In this document: positions 14,791 to 22,907 of the stretch, piece by piece
How positions within the stretch are numbered: position 1 is the stretch's first letter
Layout: every line of letters starts with the position of its first letter
DNA from: Chloroflexota bacterium
GTDB lineage: Bacteria > Chloroflexota > Ktedonobacteria > Ktedonobacterales > Ktedonobacteraceae
Direction of reading: 5' to 3'
DNA: 25,613 bases
Assembly (NCBI GenBank): GCA_005881495.1
Contig: VBHI01000343.1
Coordinates: 1-25,613, forward strand
Made by a program: the position numbers and the translations under genes
Notes under the pieces: generated by a model
Seen by the model: the letters and a program-made list of their open reading frames with translations, nothing else
Database searches by the model: none
What the model was told of the DNA's origin: nothing

Positions 14791-15648
14791 TTAAACCGAT
14801 TTTTCGATAGGCGCGGCAATAAGGCTTCCCCACTCAGTCCAGGAACCGTCATAGTTCCGTACATTTGGATAGCCTAGCAGATAGTTGAGCACGAACCAGG
14901 TGTGGCTACTGCGCTCGCCAATGCGACAATAGGCAATAACCTCTTTGTCGGGAGTGACACCCTTAGCACCGTAGAGCGCGCGCAGCTCATCCGCTGATTT
15001 AAAGGTACCGTCTTCGCGCACCGCCTGTGACCAGGGGATATTCGCCGCGCCGGGAATATGACCGCCGCGCTGCGCACCCTCCTGCGGCAGGTTGGCTGGA
15101 GCCAGCAGTTCTCCACTGTACTCTGCGGGAGAACGCACGTCGACTAAAGCCAGGCTTGCGTTGCCAAGCTCTCGCAGAACCTGGTCGCGCAGCGCGCGAA
15201 TCTCCGGGTGTGGTGCATTTGCATGATAGGTTGCTCGTGGGTAAGACGGGATTTCGCTGGTGATCTCACGCTTGTCGGCCAGCCATTTCACTCGCCCACC
15301 GTCCAGCAGCCGGACATCCGAGTGCCCATAGTATTTGAGAATCCACAGCGCCCAGGCGGCAAACCAGTTGTTATTGTCACCGTACAGTATTACGGTGGTA
15401 TCATTGCTTACACCCGCGCGCCCTAAGAGGTCCTCAAGATGATGCTGGCTCAGTGGAGCGCGCACCACCTGGTCCTGCAGTTCTTTCTGCCAGTTGAAAC
15501 CGACAGCGCCGGGAATATGTCCCTGGTCATAGGCGGTGCTATCTACGTCAACTTCGATTAAACGTACCTTGGGGTCGCGCAGATGGGCCTGTACCCAATC
15601 TGCATCTACCAATACCTCTGAATGGATATACCCTTTGTTTTCAGACAT
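14791..15648 (-). CDS. Tandem-rhodanese sulfurtransferase
   Basis: Transfers sulfane sulfur from thiosulfate or a related donor to thiols or cyanide. The 285-residue protein has two rhodanese domains. The N-terminal one is catalytically silent: it has YGDNNNWFAAWALW in the loop region and no Cys. The C-terminal one carries the active-site loop CRIGERS followed by SHTWFVLNYLLGYP. That loop and the IPGAANIPWSQAV block resemble mycobacterial CysA2-type thiosulfate sulfurtransferases more than mercaptopyruvate enzymes, which normally show CGSGVTA. AAGGAG lies about 7 nt upstream of the ATG at 15648. It is transcribed alone from a good promoter that overlaps an inverted-repeat operator candidate. 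Confidence 0.92.
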   Translation of the reverse strand: MSENKGYIHSEVLVDADWVQAHLRDPKVRLIEVDVDSTAYDQGHIPGAVGFNWQKELQDQVVRAPLSQHHLEDLLGRAGVSNDTTVILYGDNNNWFAAWALWILKYYGHSDVRLLDGGRVKWLADKREITSEIPSYPRATYHANAPHPEIRALRDQVLRELGNASLALVDVRSPAEYSGELLAPANLPQEGAQRGGHIPGAANIPWSQAVREDGTFKSADELRALYGAKGVTPDKEVIAYCRIGERSSHTWFVLNYLLGYPNVRNYDGSWTEWGSLIAAPIEKSV

Positions 15649-15672
15649 GAACTACTCCTTCTGTACATTGAT

Positions 15673-15695
15673 GTGGCGTATAGATTATACGCCAC
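15673..15695. promoter_or_regulatory. Inverted-repeat operator candidate
   Basis: GTGGCGTATA, GAT, TATACGCCAC: perfect 10-bp arms with a 3-bp spacer. It covers the predicted transcription start of the rhodanese gene (about 15690, minus strand), the position expected of a repressor site. Confidence 0.65.
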
Positions 15696-15696
15696 T

Positions 15697-15725
15697 ATAA
15701 TATACTTTGTCGCTTCACTATGTCA
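15697..15725 (-). promoter_or_regulatory. Promoter of the rhodanese gene
   Basis: On the minus strand, TTGACA (15725-15720) and TATTAT (15702-15697) with a 17-bp spacer, about 50 bp before the start codon. Confidence 0.7.
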
Positions 15726-15742
15726 ACAATACGGAGGGCTAC

Positions 15743-15771
15743 TTGACGGCTTTCGTTTGTCCTGCTAGGCT
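15743..15771 (+). promoter_or_regulatory. Candidate promoter of the aldehyde dehydrogenase gene
   Basis: TTGACG (15743-15748) and TAGGCT (15766-15771) spaced by 17 bp, ending about 50 bp before the ATG at 15820. The -10 is a moderate match. Confidence 0.4.
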
Positions 15772-15819
15772 TAAAACAGGACTGTTACAATGCTGGTAAA
15801 AAATTTGAGAGGTATTTTT

Positions 15820-17115
15820 ATGTCCTACCACATGTGGATCAATGGCGAACATACGCCAGGAAGCTCTGGCAACGTCATCGAGGTACACAACCCCGCCACC
15901 GAAGAGATTATTGATACAGTTCCCGCTGCCAATGCCGCCGATGTTGACCGGGCGGTCGAGGCGGCACAGGCCGCTTTTCCCGCCTGGAAGAAGTTACCAG
16001 CCGGGCAGAAGGCGGAACTACTACACGAAGTCGCCCAAAAACTGACGGAGCGCACCGAGGAGTTTGCTCGCCTGTTGACTCTTGAAGGCGGCAAGCCGCT
16101 GATCGAGAATAAGGATGAGATGGGCTGGTCGGCGGCCTGTTTCCGCTATTATGCCGAGATTGGACGCAATTCCAGAGGAAGAGTTATTCCCAGCATCGAA
16201 GAGAGTCAGCTTGCCATGGTGCTGAAAGAGCCATATGGCGTCGTTGCAGCCATCGTACCCTGGAATTACCCCATACTGCTGATGGCATGGAAAGTTGCGC
16301 CGGCGCTGGCGGCTGGCAATACGGTAGTGCTCAAACCTTCGGAGATGACCCCGCTTTCAACGTTACTCTTTGCCGAACTGCTTGCGCATTTGCCGCCGGA
16401 TGTGATGAACATTATCAGTGGCTACGGTAAAGAGTGTGGGGAACCGCTAGTGCTTGATCCTCGCGTGCGCGTCATCGCCTTCACTGGGTCATTGGCAACG
16501 GGACAGCGCATCGCGCAGTTGGTCGCGCCACAGATGAAGAAACTGCACCTGGAACTGGGTGGGAAGGACGCCTTTATTGTCGCGGAAGATGCTGACCTGG
16601 AGGTGGCCGTGCCAGGTGTGGCATGGGCTGCTCTACTTAACGCCGGAGGGGTCTGCACTTCGACCGAGCGCGTCTACGTACAGGAGTCGATCGCGCCAGA
16701 ATTTACCGAGCGTATCACCGATTTTGCAAAGAAGCTGCGTCTTGGTCCTGGCCTTGATCCAGAGGCAGATATGGGGCCGATCATTGGAGACCAGTACCGC
16801 GCAAAGATTGAGACACAGGTAGAGGCTGCAAAGGCGCAAGGAGCAAAGGTGTTGACAGGTGGAAGGCGTCCACCAAAAATGGAGCGCGGCTACTTCTATG
16901 AGCCGACGGTGCTGACGAATGTCAATCACTCAATGGCGATTATGAACGAGGAGACCTTTGGCCCGGCCATTCCCATCATGACGTACCGCACCTTTGATGA
17001 AGCCATTGCCCTGGCGAACGATAGCAAATATGGATTGGGAGCCAACCTGTATACCTATGACCCGCTCAAGGCCAAACGTTTCTTCGAGGAGGTCGAACGG
17101 CAAAGTCACCCTTGA
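15820..17115 (+). CDS. Aldehyde dehydrogenase, C-terminally truncated
   Basis: NAD(P)-dependent oxidation of an aldehyde to an acid. Visible are PWNYPILLMAWKVAPALAAGNTVVLKPSEMTP (cofactor fold), the general-base Glu in LELGGKDAF near residue 245 and the nucleophilic Cys in GGVCTSTERVYV near residue 279. The ATG at 15820 follows GAGAGG; an ATG at 15790 is open but lies before family similarity. The frame ends at FFEEVERQSHP, 431 residues in. Intact relatives continue for roughly 45 more with a PFGGxKxSGxGRE block, and that block is absent in all frames downstream. The missing part contributes to oligomerisation and the substrate channel, so activity is doubtful. A recent deletion or pseudogene is likely. 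Substrate unknown. Confidence 0.85.
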   Translation: MSYHMWINGEHTPGSSGNVIEVHNPATEEIIDTVPAANAADVDRAVEAAQAAFPAWKKLPAGQKAELLHEVAQKLTERTEEFARLLTLEGGKPLIENKDEMGWSAACFRYYAEIGRNSRGRVIPSIEESQLAMVLKEPYGVVAAIVPWNYPILLMAWKVAPALAAGNTVVLKPSEMTPLSTLLFAELLAHLPPDVMNIISGYGKECGEPLVLDPRVRVIAFTGSLATGQRIAQLVAPQMKKLHLELGGKDAFIVAEDADLEVAVPGVAWAALLNAGGVCTSTERVYVQESIAPEFTERITDFAKKLRLGPGLDPEADMGPIIGDQYRAKIETQVEAAKAQGAKVLTGGRRPPKMERGYFYEPTVLTNVNHSMAIMNEETFGPAIPIMTYRTFDEAIALANDSKYGLGANLYTYDPLKAKRFFEEVERQSHP

Positions 17116-17141
17116 CCAAGAGAATAACAATATGCTATATT
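17112..17141 (+). promoter_or_regulatory. Candidate promoter upstream of the kinase-WD40 pair
   Basis: TTGACC (17112-17117) and TATATT (17136-17141) with an 18-bp spacer, overlapping the end of the aldehyde dehydrogenase frame and about 130 bp before the first kinase gene. Confidence 0.45.
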
Positions 17142-17272
17142 ATTTAACAACTAAACCGTTATTTTTAAGCTGCCTGGTTCTTACATGGGCCCGGTTCATT
17201 GGTCGAGTTGGTTAGCGTCCAGGTATACTTAGCGTCAGGAAGATAGCATAACAATGCGAGGGAGCAGAGCGC

Positions 17273-19122
17273 ATGGTTTCCATGCAGGTGTACTGCGACA
17301 ACTGTGGTGCAGCAAATCGAGCGGAGGCCACGCTTTGCTTCGCATGTAATCAACCTCTCCAACCAACTGCTGGGGAGCAGGTCAGTATCTCCACAGCACC
17401 TCTTGTCAACTCTCACTTGCTTATGCAGCGCTATCGTATTCTCGGGCAGCTTGGTCGAGGTGGCTTTGGCGCGGTCTACCAGGCTGAGGATATCCAATTT
17501 GGCAACCGGGCCGTGGCTATCAAGGAAATGAACCCGGTTGACCTTTCACCACAGGAGATTGCCGAAGCTACCGAAGCCTTCAAACATGAAGCGCTCCTGC
17601 TGGCGAAACTCACTCACCCCAATCTGCCACGCATCTATGACCATTTTTCCGATACTGGGCGCTGGTATCTCGTGATGGATTTCATCGAGGGCGAAACGCT
17701 GGAAGAGTACCTGCAAAAAGCGCCGGGTGGATCTCTTCCTGTGGAGGAAGCTACCTGCATGCATGCCAGCCGCCTATTATCTTCCGCGATCTTAAACCTG
17801 CCAATATTATGCGGACTGCCGAGGGGAACTACTATCTGATCGACTTTGGTATTGCTCGCCACTTTAAACCAGGGCAGGCCAGGGATACCGTGGCTTTCGG
17901 CTCACCGGGATATGCCGCACCGGAGCAATACGGTAGAAGGCAAACGACTCCCCGTGCGGATATTTACAGTCTGGGTGCCACACTCCACCATTTGCTCACA
18001 GGGGATGATCCCTCGCTGACGCCATTTCGCTTTGCGCCTTTTCAATTCAATGGTCAGCTTGCTACTGCAGGGCTTGATACTCTGATCATGCAGATGGTTG
18101 AGGTAGATGAGAGCAAAAGACCAGCGAGCATGGCAATGGTCAGGCAGGAACTCCAACGAATAGCGGCCCAGCAGGCTGCGGCGAAAGCCCTCACCATCAC
18201 TGGTCAATCTCCATCACCTGTAGTAGTGAGGGTGCAATCTGCAAGAAAGATGCTCTACATATACACCGGCCATTCTGGATGGGTGACTGCGGTCGCGTGG
18301 TCACCTGACGGGGCTTGCATTGCCTCAGCGAGCGAGGATGAAACGATACAGGTCTGGAATGCCACGCTTGGACAGACACTCTATACCTCTCGCGGTCACC
18401 CCAGGCAGGCACACGTGGTCGCGTGGTCACCGGATAGCAGATACATTGCCTCTGGTTGCTGGGGGAACAGCGTGGGAGTGTGGGACGCTGCGACTGGACA
18501 AAGGGTCACCACCTATCGCATTAATACTGTTGTCACAACTCTAGCGTGGTCCCCGGATGGAAAGTACATTGCCTCGGCAAGCGATGATAAGGTGAGGATA
18601 TGGGATGCAAAGACAGGGGAGAACCTTATCACTTACCGGGGCCATCTCGACCTGGTATATGTTGTGGCATGGTCGCCCGATGGGGCACATATTGCCTCTG
18701 CCAGTGGTGACACGGTACATATATGGGATTCTGGGAAGAAGAGAATGGGTGTTTTGAGTAGAGTGACCTATCGCAGTCATACCGATGCTGTACAAACGCT
18801 GGCATGGTCACCCGATAGCAAGTGTATCGTTTCAGGCTCGCGTGATACATCGTTGCATGTATGGGATGCTGCTAGAGGCGATACTGTCTGTGTCTATAAT
18901 GGTCATGACAAGCCGGTGAAAGCCGTGGCCTGGTCAGGCCCATATGTTGCATCAGCGGGCCTCGACCAGACGATACAAATATGGGATGCAATTACAGGAG
19001 AGGCCATGTATACCTACACTGGGCATGCATCCACGGTAACAGCGGTGGCCTGGTCACCTGACGGGACGCGCATTGCCTCTAGCTCGTGGGACAAGACAGT
19101 GCGGATTTGGCAGGCGGTGTGA
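17273..19122 (+). pseudogene. Zinc-ribbon Ser/Thr kinase with WD40 propeller, broken by frameshift
   Basis: Two overlapping frames together spell one protein. The first (17273-17839) gives a zinc ribbon (Cys8/11/22/25) and the kinase N-lobe (LGRGGFGAVYQA, VAIKEM, LVMDFIEGETLEEYL). From 17752 the other frame continues with YLHACQPPIIFRDLKPANI, LIDFGIAR, GYAAPEQYG and then seven WD40 repeats of the AWSPDGxxIASAS type. Aligned with the intact neighbour at 19135, about 37 nt are missing around 17750, removing the helix before the catalytic loop and shifting the frame. Unlike its neighbour it has no transmembrane helix between kinase and propeller. GAGGGAG precedes the ATG. The first frame alone would give a 188-residue N-lobe with an aberrant tail; an internal start near 17809 could still produce the propeller part. 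Confidence 0.85.
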
Positions 19123-19134
19123 GGAGCGGTACCT

Positions 19135-21285
19135 ATGGCTACTACATCTGTTCATTGCCCTAAATGTGGCGCGATCAACCAGGCACAAGCGACATCTTGT
19201 CTGCAGTGCGGGCAATCAATTAGGAACAAGAACTTACGGGCAGGAGCATTCTCTGAGGATGAGCAGCCCTTGCAAACAAAAACTCGCATCACGGGCCAAT
19301 TTGAACTGAATCACTTGCTCAAGCAGCGCTATCGCATCATAAGCCGGATCGGTAAGGGGGGGGTTAGCGCGGTCTACAAAGCTGCCGACAACCAGTTTGA
19401 TGGTCGCGTGGTTGCCATTAAGGAAATCTCGCAGGGGAATCTGGCTGCCCAGGAACTGGCTGAAGCGACCGAGGCGTTTACTCATGATGTACATAGGCTA
19501 GCGGGTCTTGTTCATCCTAACCTTCCTCGTATATACGATCAGTTTACCGAAGACAGGTGCTGGTATATTGTCATGGACTTCATTGACGGCAAAACGTTAG
19601 AAGAGCACCTGCACGATGCCAGAGATGGACACCTCCTGCTTGAGCAGGTACTCCAGATCGGTATCCAACTGTGTACGGTGCTTGACTATCTGCATACACG
19701 TCAGCCACCTCTCGTCTTTCGTGACCTCAAGCCCGCCAATATTATGCTCACTCCGGCGAACGATCTCTATCTGATCGATTTTAGCATTGCCCATCACTTT
19801 AGAAGGGGGCAGGCGAAAGCTGATACGGCGTTCGGTACGCCTGGCTATGCCGCACCGGAGCAATATGGCAGTACGCCGCCAACTCCTGGCTCTGATATCT
19901 ATAGCCTTGGAGCAACGCTTCACCATTTGCTCTCGGGGAACGACCCCTCAGAGACGCCATTTTGCTTTGCGCCACTCCAATCATGTCCTGCTGGCCTGGA
20001 GACACTGATCATGCAGATGGTAGACATGGATGAGAGCAAGAGGCCGGCCAATCTAGCTGCTATCAAGCAAGCCTTGCAACGCATCGCCGCTGGCGGGCAG
20101 ATAGAAATGGCTCTACCCGGCGTTTTACAAGCTTTACCGTCCCCAACAGTTCATAGGCCAACCACCTCCCCAGGGCAGATTCCTCCTGCACCTGGTATAG
20201 TGGCAAAACAAATAGCTCTTCAGCGTCGACCAGCGCCAGGTAAGCGTGGCAAGACGAAACGGGTGTATGAAATAGTTGTAGGCAATCGTGGTTTTTCCCT
20301 ATCCCGTCGCAAGTTCGTGATAGGTATGGTAGGGCTGGTTGTGGTGGGAGGCGGTATCACCTGGATACATAACACCCTCTCTCAAAAATCATTGACGCTC
20401 TACACATATAGCGGTCATTCTAACTGGGTGTATTCTGTAGCATGGTCGCCCAATGGCAAGCGCATCGCCTCCGCGAGTTTTGATGGAACGGTACAGGTGT
20501 GGGATGCCCTCACTGGGGGTCATGTTTTTACCTATCGGGGTCATACCTCAGCAGTAAATGCCGCAGCATGGTCGCCCAATGGCAAGCGCATCGCCTCGGC
20601 AAGTAGCGATGGGAGTGTGCAGGTGTGGATGGCTGCAACCGGCGAGCGCCTCTTGACCTATCGCGGGCATACAGGGCCGGTGAAAGCGATGGCCTGGTCG
20701 CCCGATAGCATACGCATCGCTTCAGCGGGTGACGATGCCACCGTGCAGATGTGGATCGCTACCACAGGGAGACCACTGCTCACCTATCGTGGTGATGCTG
20801 GATCTATCAAGGCTGTAGCATGGTCACCCGATGGGACACAGCTTGCCTCTGCGGGGAATGGTGATACTGTGCAACAATGGGATGCGACTACAGGAGATAA
20901 CATTTATACCTACACTGGACATACCTCAGCAGTGAATGCTGTAGCATGGTCGCCCAATGGCAAGCGCGTCGCCTCCGCGAGTTTTGATGGAACGGTACAG
21001 GTGTGGGATACCCTCACTGGGAGCCATGTTTTTACCTATCGGGGTCATACCTCAGCAGTAAATGCCGCAACATGGTCGCCCGATGGCAAGCGCATTGCCT
21101 CCGCGAGCGCTGATGGGACGGTACAAGTGTGGGATGCCACCGCTGGAAGTAACATCTACATCTATACTGGTCATGATAAAGATTTCGCTGGGACTTCGAT
21201 AATTGCAGTGGCATGGTCGCCTGATGGGAAGCTCATTGCCTCTGGAGGTGGGGATGAGACGGTGCAAGTGTGGCAGCCGGGGTAG
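19135..21285 (+). CDS. Transmembrane Ser/Thr protein kinase with zinc ribbon and WD40 propeller
   Basis: A 716-residue PknB-like kinase. It has a zinc ribbon with Cys8/11/22/25, then a kinase domain (about 62-320): IGKGGVSAVYKA, VAIKEI, VMDFIDGKTLEEHL, FRDLKPANIM (Phe in place of the usual His of HRD) and LIDFSIAHHF (Ser in place of the Gly of DFG), with GYAAPEQYG following. After a Pro-rich linker comes a basic SRRK and one membrane helix (about 393-411), then seven WD40 repeats to the end, giving one complete propeller, probably outside the cell. Such proteins are inferred to sense a ligand with the propeller. The DFS change may weaken magnesium binding. GAGGAG lies 8 nt before the ATG, and the gene starts 12 nt after its broken paralogue. 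Confidence 0.93.
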   Translation: MATTSVHCPKCGAINQAQATSCLQCGQSIRNKNLRAGAFSEDEQPLQTKTRITGQFELNHLLKQRYRIISRIGKGGVSAVYKAADNQFDGRVVAIKEISQGNLAAQELAEATEAFTHDVHRLAGLVHPNLPRIYDQFTEDRCWYIVMDFIDGKTLEEHLHDARDGHLLLEQVLQIGIQLCTVLDYLHTRQPPLVFRDLKPANIMLTPANDLYLIDFSIAHHFRRGQAKADTAFGTPGYAAPEQYGSTPPTPGSDIYSLGATLHHLLSGNDPSETPFCFAPLQSCPAGLETLIMQMVDMDESKRPANLAAIKQALQRIAAGGQIEMALPGVLQALPSPTVHRPTTSPGQIPPAPGIVAKQIALQRRPAPGKRGKTKRVYEIVVGNRGFSLSRRKFVIGMVGLVVVGGGITWIHNTLSQKSLTLYTYSGHSNWVYSVAWSPNGKRIASASFDGTVQVWDALTGGHVFTYRGHTSAVNAAAWSPNGKRIASASSDGSVQVWMAATGERLLTYRGHTGPVKAMAWSPDSIRIASAGDDATVQMWIATTGRPLLTYRGDAGSIKAVAWSPDGTQLASAGNGDTVQQWDATTGDNIYTYTGHTSAVNAVAWSPNGKRVASASFDGTVQVWDTLTGSHVFTYRGHTSAVNAATWSPDGKRIASASADGTVQVWDATAGSNIYIYTGHDKDFAGTSIIAVAWSPDGKLIASGGGDETVQVWQPG
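20435..21130 (+). repeat. Internal duplication of two WD40 blades
   Basis: The stretch 20435-20626 (blades 1-2) is nearly identical in DNA to 20939-21130 (blades 5-6), offset by exactly 504 bp, or four blades of 42 codons. Most differences are single bases. The intervening blades 3-4 are much more diverged, indicating recent duplication or gene conversion. Confidence 0.75.
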
Positions 21286-21387
21286 AGAGCAGTTACCCAA
21301 AAAGCAACTGCTCAGGTCAGGTGTTTACCCCTTTACGTAGTGCTGTGCTTATATCAAACACCCGGCCTGGAAGTTTGCTTTTGTTCG

Positions 21388-21594
21388 CTATTGAGATTGC
21401 TCCTCCGTCGATTCTGCTGAACCCTCCCCACTCCCTGCCGCTTCTTGCGCCAGCGATTGAGCCACTACGCGCAGGCGGCGGATTTCGGCCACTGTTCCAT
21501 AGACCTTCTCGAAGAGCGGCCTGTTCGCTTCAATGCCAGCGTGAATAAGCCATGCTGCTGCGTCGCTTCTTGTCGAGTGAATGCCAGCTTCGAT
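21388..21594 (-). pseudogene. 3' remnant of a short alpha-helical (RHH-like) gene
   Basis: On the minus strand a frame opens after TAA at 21597-21595 and ends at TAG 21388. It encodes 68 residues including RSDAAAWLIHAGIEANRPLFEKV and AEIRRLR, then a Gln/Ser/Glu-rich end. There is no start codon before the recognisable part. The pattern resembles the C-terminal half of ribbon-helix-helix-type proteins common in this group; the N-terminal strand is missing. I regard it as a gene fragment. The family assignment is from memory of the motif and is tentative. Confidence 0.5.
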
Positions 21595-21634
21595 TTATTG
21601 TAGTTATTCTTAACTGCTCTGTCAAAGGAATCTC

Positions 21635-21713
21635 ATTAGAAAAGAAAAAATAAAGCAAGGGATAGAGCCCGTCATACGTAGCGGCATGACAGGCTTCTAT
21701 CCCCTGCTTTATT
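21635..21713 (-). terminator. Terminator of the HIT gene
   Basis: A long hairpin (21649-21713) with arms AATAAAGC...GGGATAGAGCC and GGCTTCTATCCCC...GCTTTATT, one mismatch and one bulge, and an inner GTCAT/ATGAC helix. On the minus strand it is followed by TTTTTTCTTTTC. It lies 8 bp after the HIT stop codon. Confidence 0.8.
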
Positions 21714-21721
21714 GGATGCTA

Positions 21722-22219
21722 TTATTCCCCTTTTACCGCCGCAATAGCCTCTTTCAATTTTTGATACACACCATCAAGGAGTTCCGGCATGACCTTGACA
21801 TCGGCAACCACCGGCATGAAATTGGTATCACCATTCCAGCGAGGCACGACATGTAAATGCGTGTGATCGGCAAAACCGGCGCCCGCGACTTTTCCTTCGT
21901 TAATGCCCATATTGTACCCATCGGGTTGCATTGCGAAGCGGAGAGCTTTAAGCGCGAGCTGCGCCTGCGCCATTAGTTCAGTGAGCGTCTCAGCAGGGAG
22001 TTTCTCGATTGTGCCTATGTGCTGATAGGGTGCAATCATCAGGTGGCCGTTGTTATAGGGATAGAGATTCAGCATCATGAAACAGCGCTCGCCGCGGTAG
22101 AGAATATGATGCTCTTCGTCGCGGTTCTCGGCTGGTTGAGTGCAAAAAATACACTCCTGGGGTTGTGGTGTTTTCGGCGCAATATAAGCCATGCGCCAGG
22201 GAGCCCATAAACGTTCCAT
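21722..22219 (-). CDS. HIT-family hydrolase/phosphorylase
   Basis: A histidine-triad protein of 165 residues that acts on nucleoside phosphates; the longer bacterial forms with this start (MERLWAPWRMAYI) are Ap4A phosphorylase-like. Visible are a Cys23/Cys26 pair (ECIFC), the strand LNLYPYNNGHLMIAPYQHIG, and the active-site triad HTHLHVVPRWNGDTNFM with the nucleophilic central His. The NGDTNFMPV ending is typical. The start codon is directly preceded by a TGCTATAAT sequence (extended -10) only 6 nt upstream and by no ribosome binding site, so the transcript is probably leaderless. The HxlR regulator gene ends 37 nt upstream on the same strand. Confidence 0.93.
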   Translation of the reverse strand: MERLWAPWRMAYIAPKTPQPQECIFCTQPAENRDEEHHILYRGERCFMMLNLYPYNNGHLMIAPYQHIGTIEKLPAETLTELMAQAQLALKALRFAMQPDGYNMGINEGKVAGAGFADHTHLHVVPRWNGDTNFMPVVADVKVMPELLDGVYQKLKEAIAAVKGE

Positions 22220-22225
22220 GACACA

Positions 22226-22234
22226 ATTATAGCA
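22226..22234 (-). promoter_or_regulatory. Extended -10 promoter of the HIT gene
   Basis: Minus-strand TGCTATAAT (22234-22226). The A of the ATG at 22219 is about 7 nt beyond the hexamer, where transcription would begin. No clear -35 is seen, which fits an extended -10 promoter. Confidence 0.6.
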
Positions 22235-22256
22235 CAGGCTGCTTCAGGTGCGTTTG

Positions 22257-22643
22257 TTACTCAGCGGGGGATTGAAGTGACGAATCAGACAACGTGACCC
22301 ACGATGTGGCCCATTTTTGTATCTCCTGCACAACAGGCTCAAGGGCTCGCCCTTTATCGGTCAGCTGATACTCGACACGAACCGGTATCTGGGGATAGAC
22401 TACGCGCTCAACCACACCTTCTAGCTCTAGCTCACGCAGCCGATCACTGAGTACACGGTCCGAGAGGCCCTCAACCGTGTTGGTCAACTCGCAAAATCGC
22501 CGCGGACCCTCCAGAAGCGCGTATAAGAGCAGGCCGGTCCAACGCTTACCAAGTAACTGGATGGCGTGTTCATACCTTGGACAAATGTTGCTAGTTGTGG
22601 TAGTTTGTGTCATTCTTGTTTCTGTGATTGGCTTCGTTGCCAT
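22257..22643 (-). CDS. HxlR-family winged-helix transcriptional regulator
   Basis: A 128-residue DNA-binding protein with the HxlR signature: CPRYEHAIQLLGKRWTGLLLYALLEGPRRFCEL, the recognition helix region GLSDRVLSDRLRELELEGVVER and the wing VYPQIPVRVEYQLTDKGRAL. The Cys near residue 21 before the first helix is the position used by redox-sensing members (HypR, YodB), so thiol sensing is possible. GGGGAGG precedes the ATG. It diverges from nuoA across about 264 bp. Control of its own or neighbouring genes is plausible but unproven. Confidence 0.93.
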   Translation of the reverse strand: MATKPITETRMTQTTTTSNICPRYEHAIQLLGKRWTGLLLYALLEGPRRFCELTNTVEGLSDRVLSDRLRELELEGVVERVVYPQIPVRVEYQLTDKGRALEPVVQEIQKWATSWVTLSDSSLQSPAE

Positions 22644-22684
22644 GTTCCGCCTCCCCTTCTGATCATGTATAGGAAGACCAGAAT

Positions 22685-22713
22685 AGGGTAGTAATTGACA
22701 GTATGTAATTCAA
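22685..22713 (-). promoter_or_regulatory. Candidate promoter of the HxlR gene
   Basis: Minus-strand TTGAAT (22713-22708) and TACCCT (22690-22685) with a 17-bp spacer, about 40 bp before the start codon. Moderate match. Confidence 0.4.
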
Positions 22714-22778
22714 GTATACCATGTATCTCTCTCTAAGGCAAGTAACGAAACTTATAAAAAATTAGTGACTACGGTTAT

Positions 22779-22807
22779 TTGACACTCTACACACCCTGTG
22801 CTACCAT
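22779..22807 (+). promoter_or_regulatory. Promoter of the nuo operon
   Basis: TTGACA (22779-22784) and TACCAT (22802-22807) with a 17-bp spacer, about 100 bp upstream of nuoA. It is the best promoter in the divergent region. Confidence 0.6.
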
Positions 22808-22907
22808 ACGTGATGAGGTAGTGTACGAAAGGCACTAGGTACTGTAGGGGTCCAATGAAGCCTCCCCTATGTGTAATATTTGTTACGAGAAATGAAGGAT
22901 CCCACCA

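Noticed and set aside
17160..17272. tRNA-like D-arm sequence (GGTCGAGTTGGTTAGCG)
   Set aside because: No anticodon arm or T-arm with GGTTCGAATCC-like loop follows, so there is no cloverleaf.
21287..21313. Hairpin GAGCAGTT/AACTGCTC right after the second kinase gene as terminator
   Set aside because: The stem is short and no T-run follows; possible but too weak to list.
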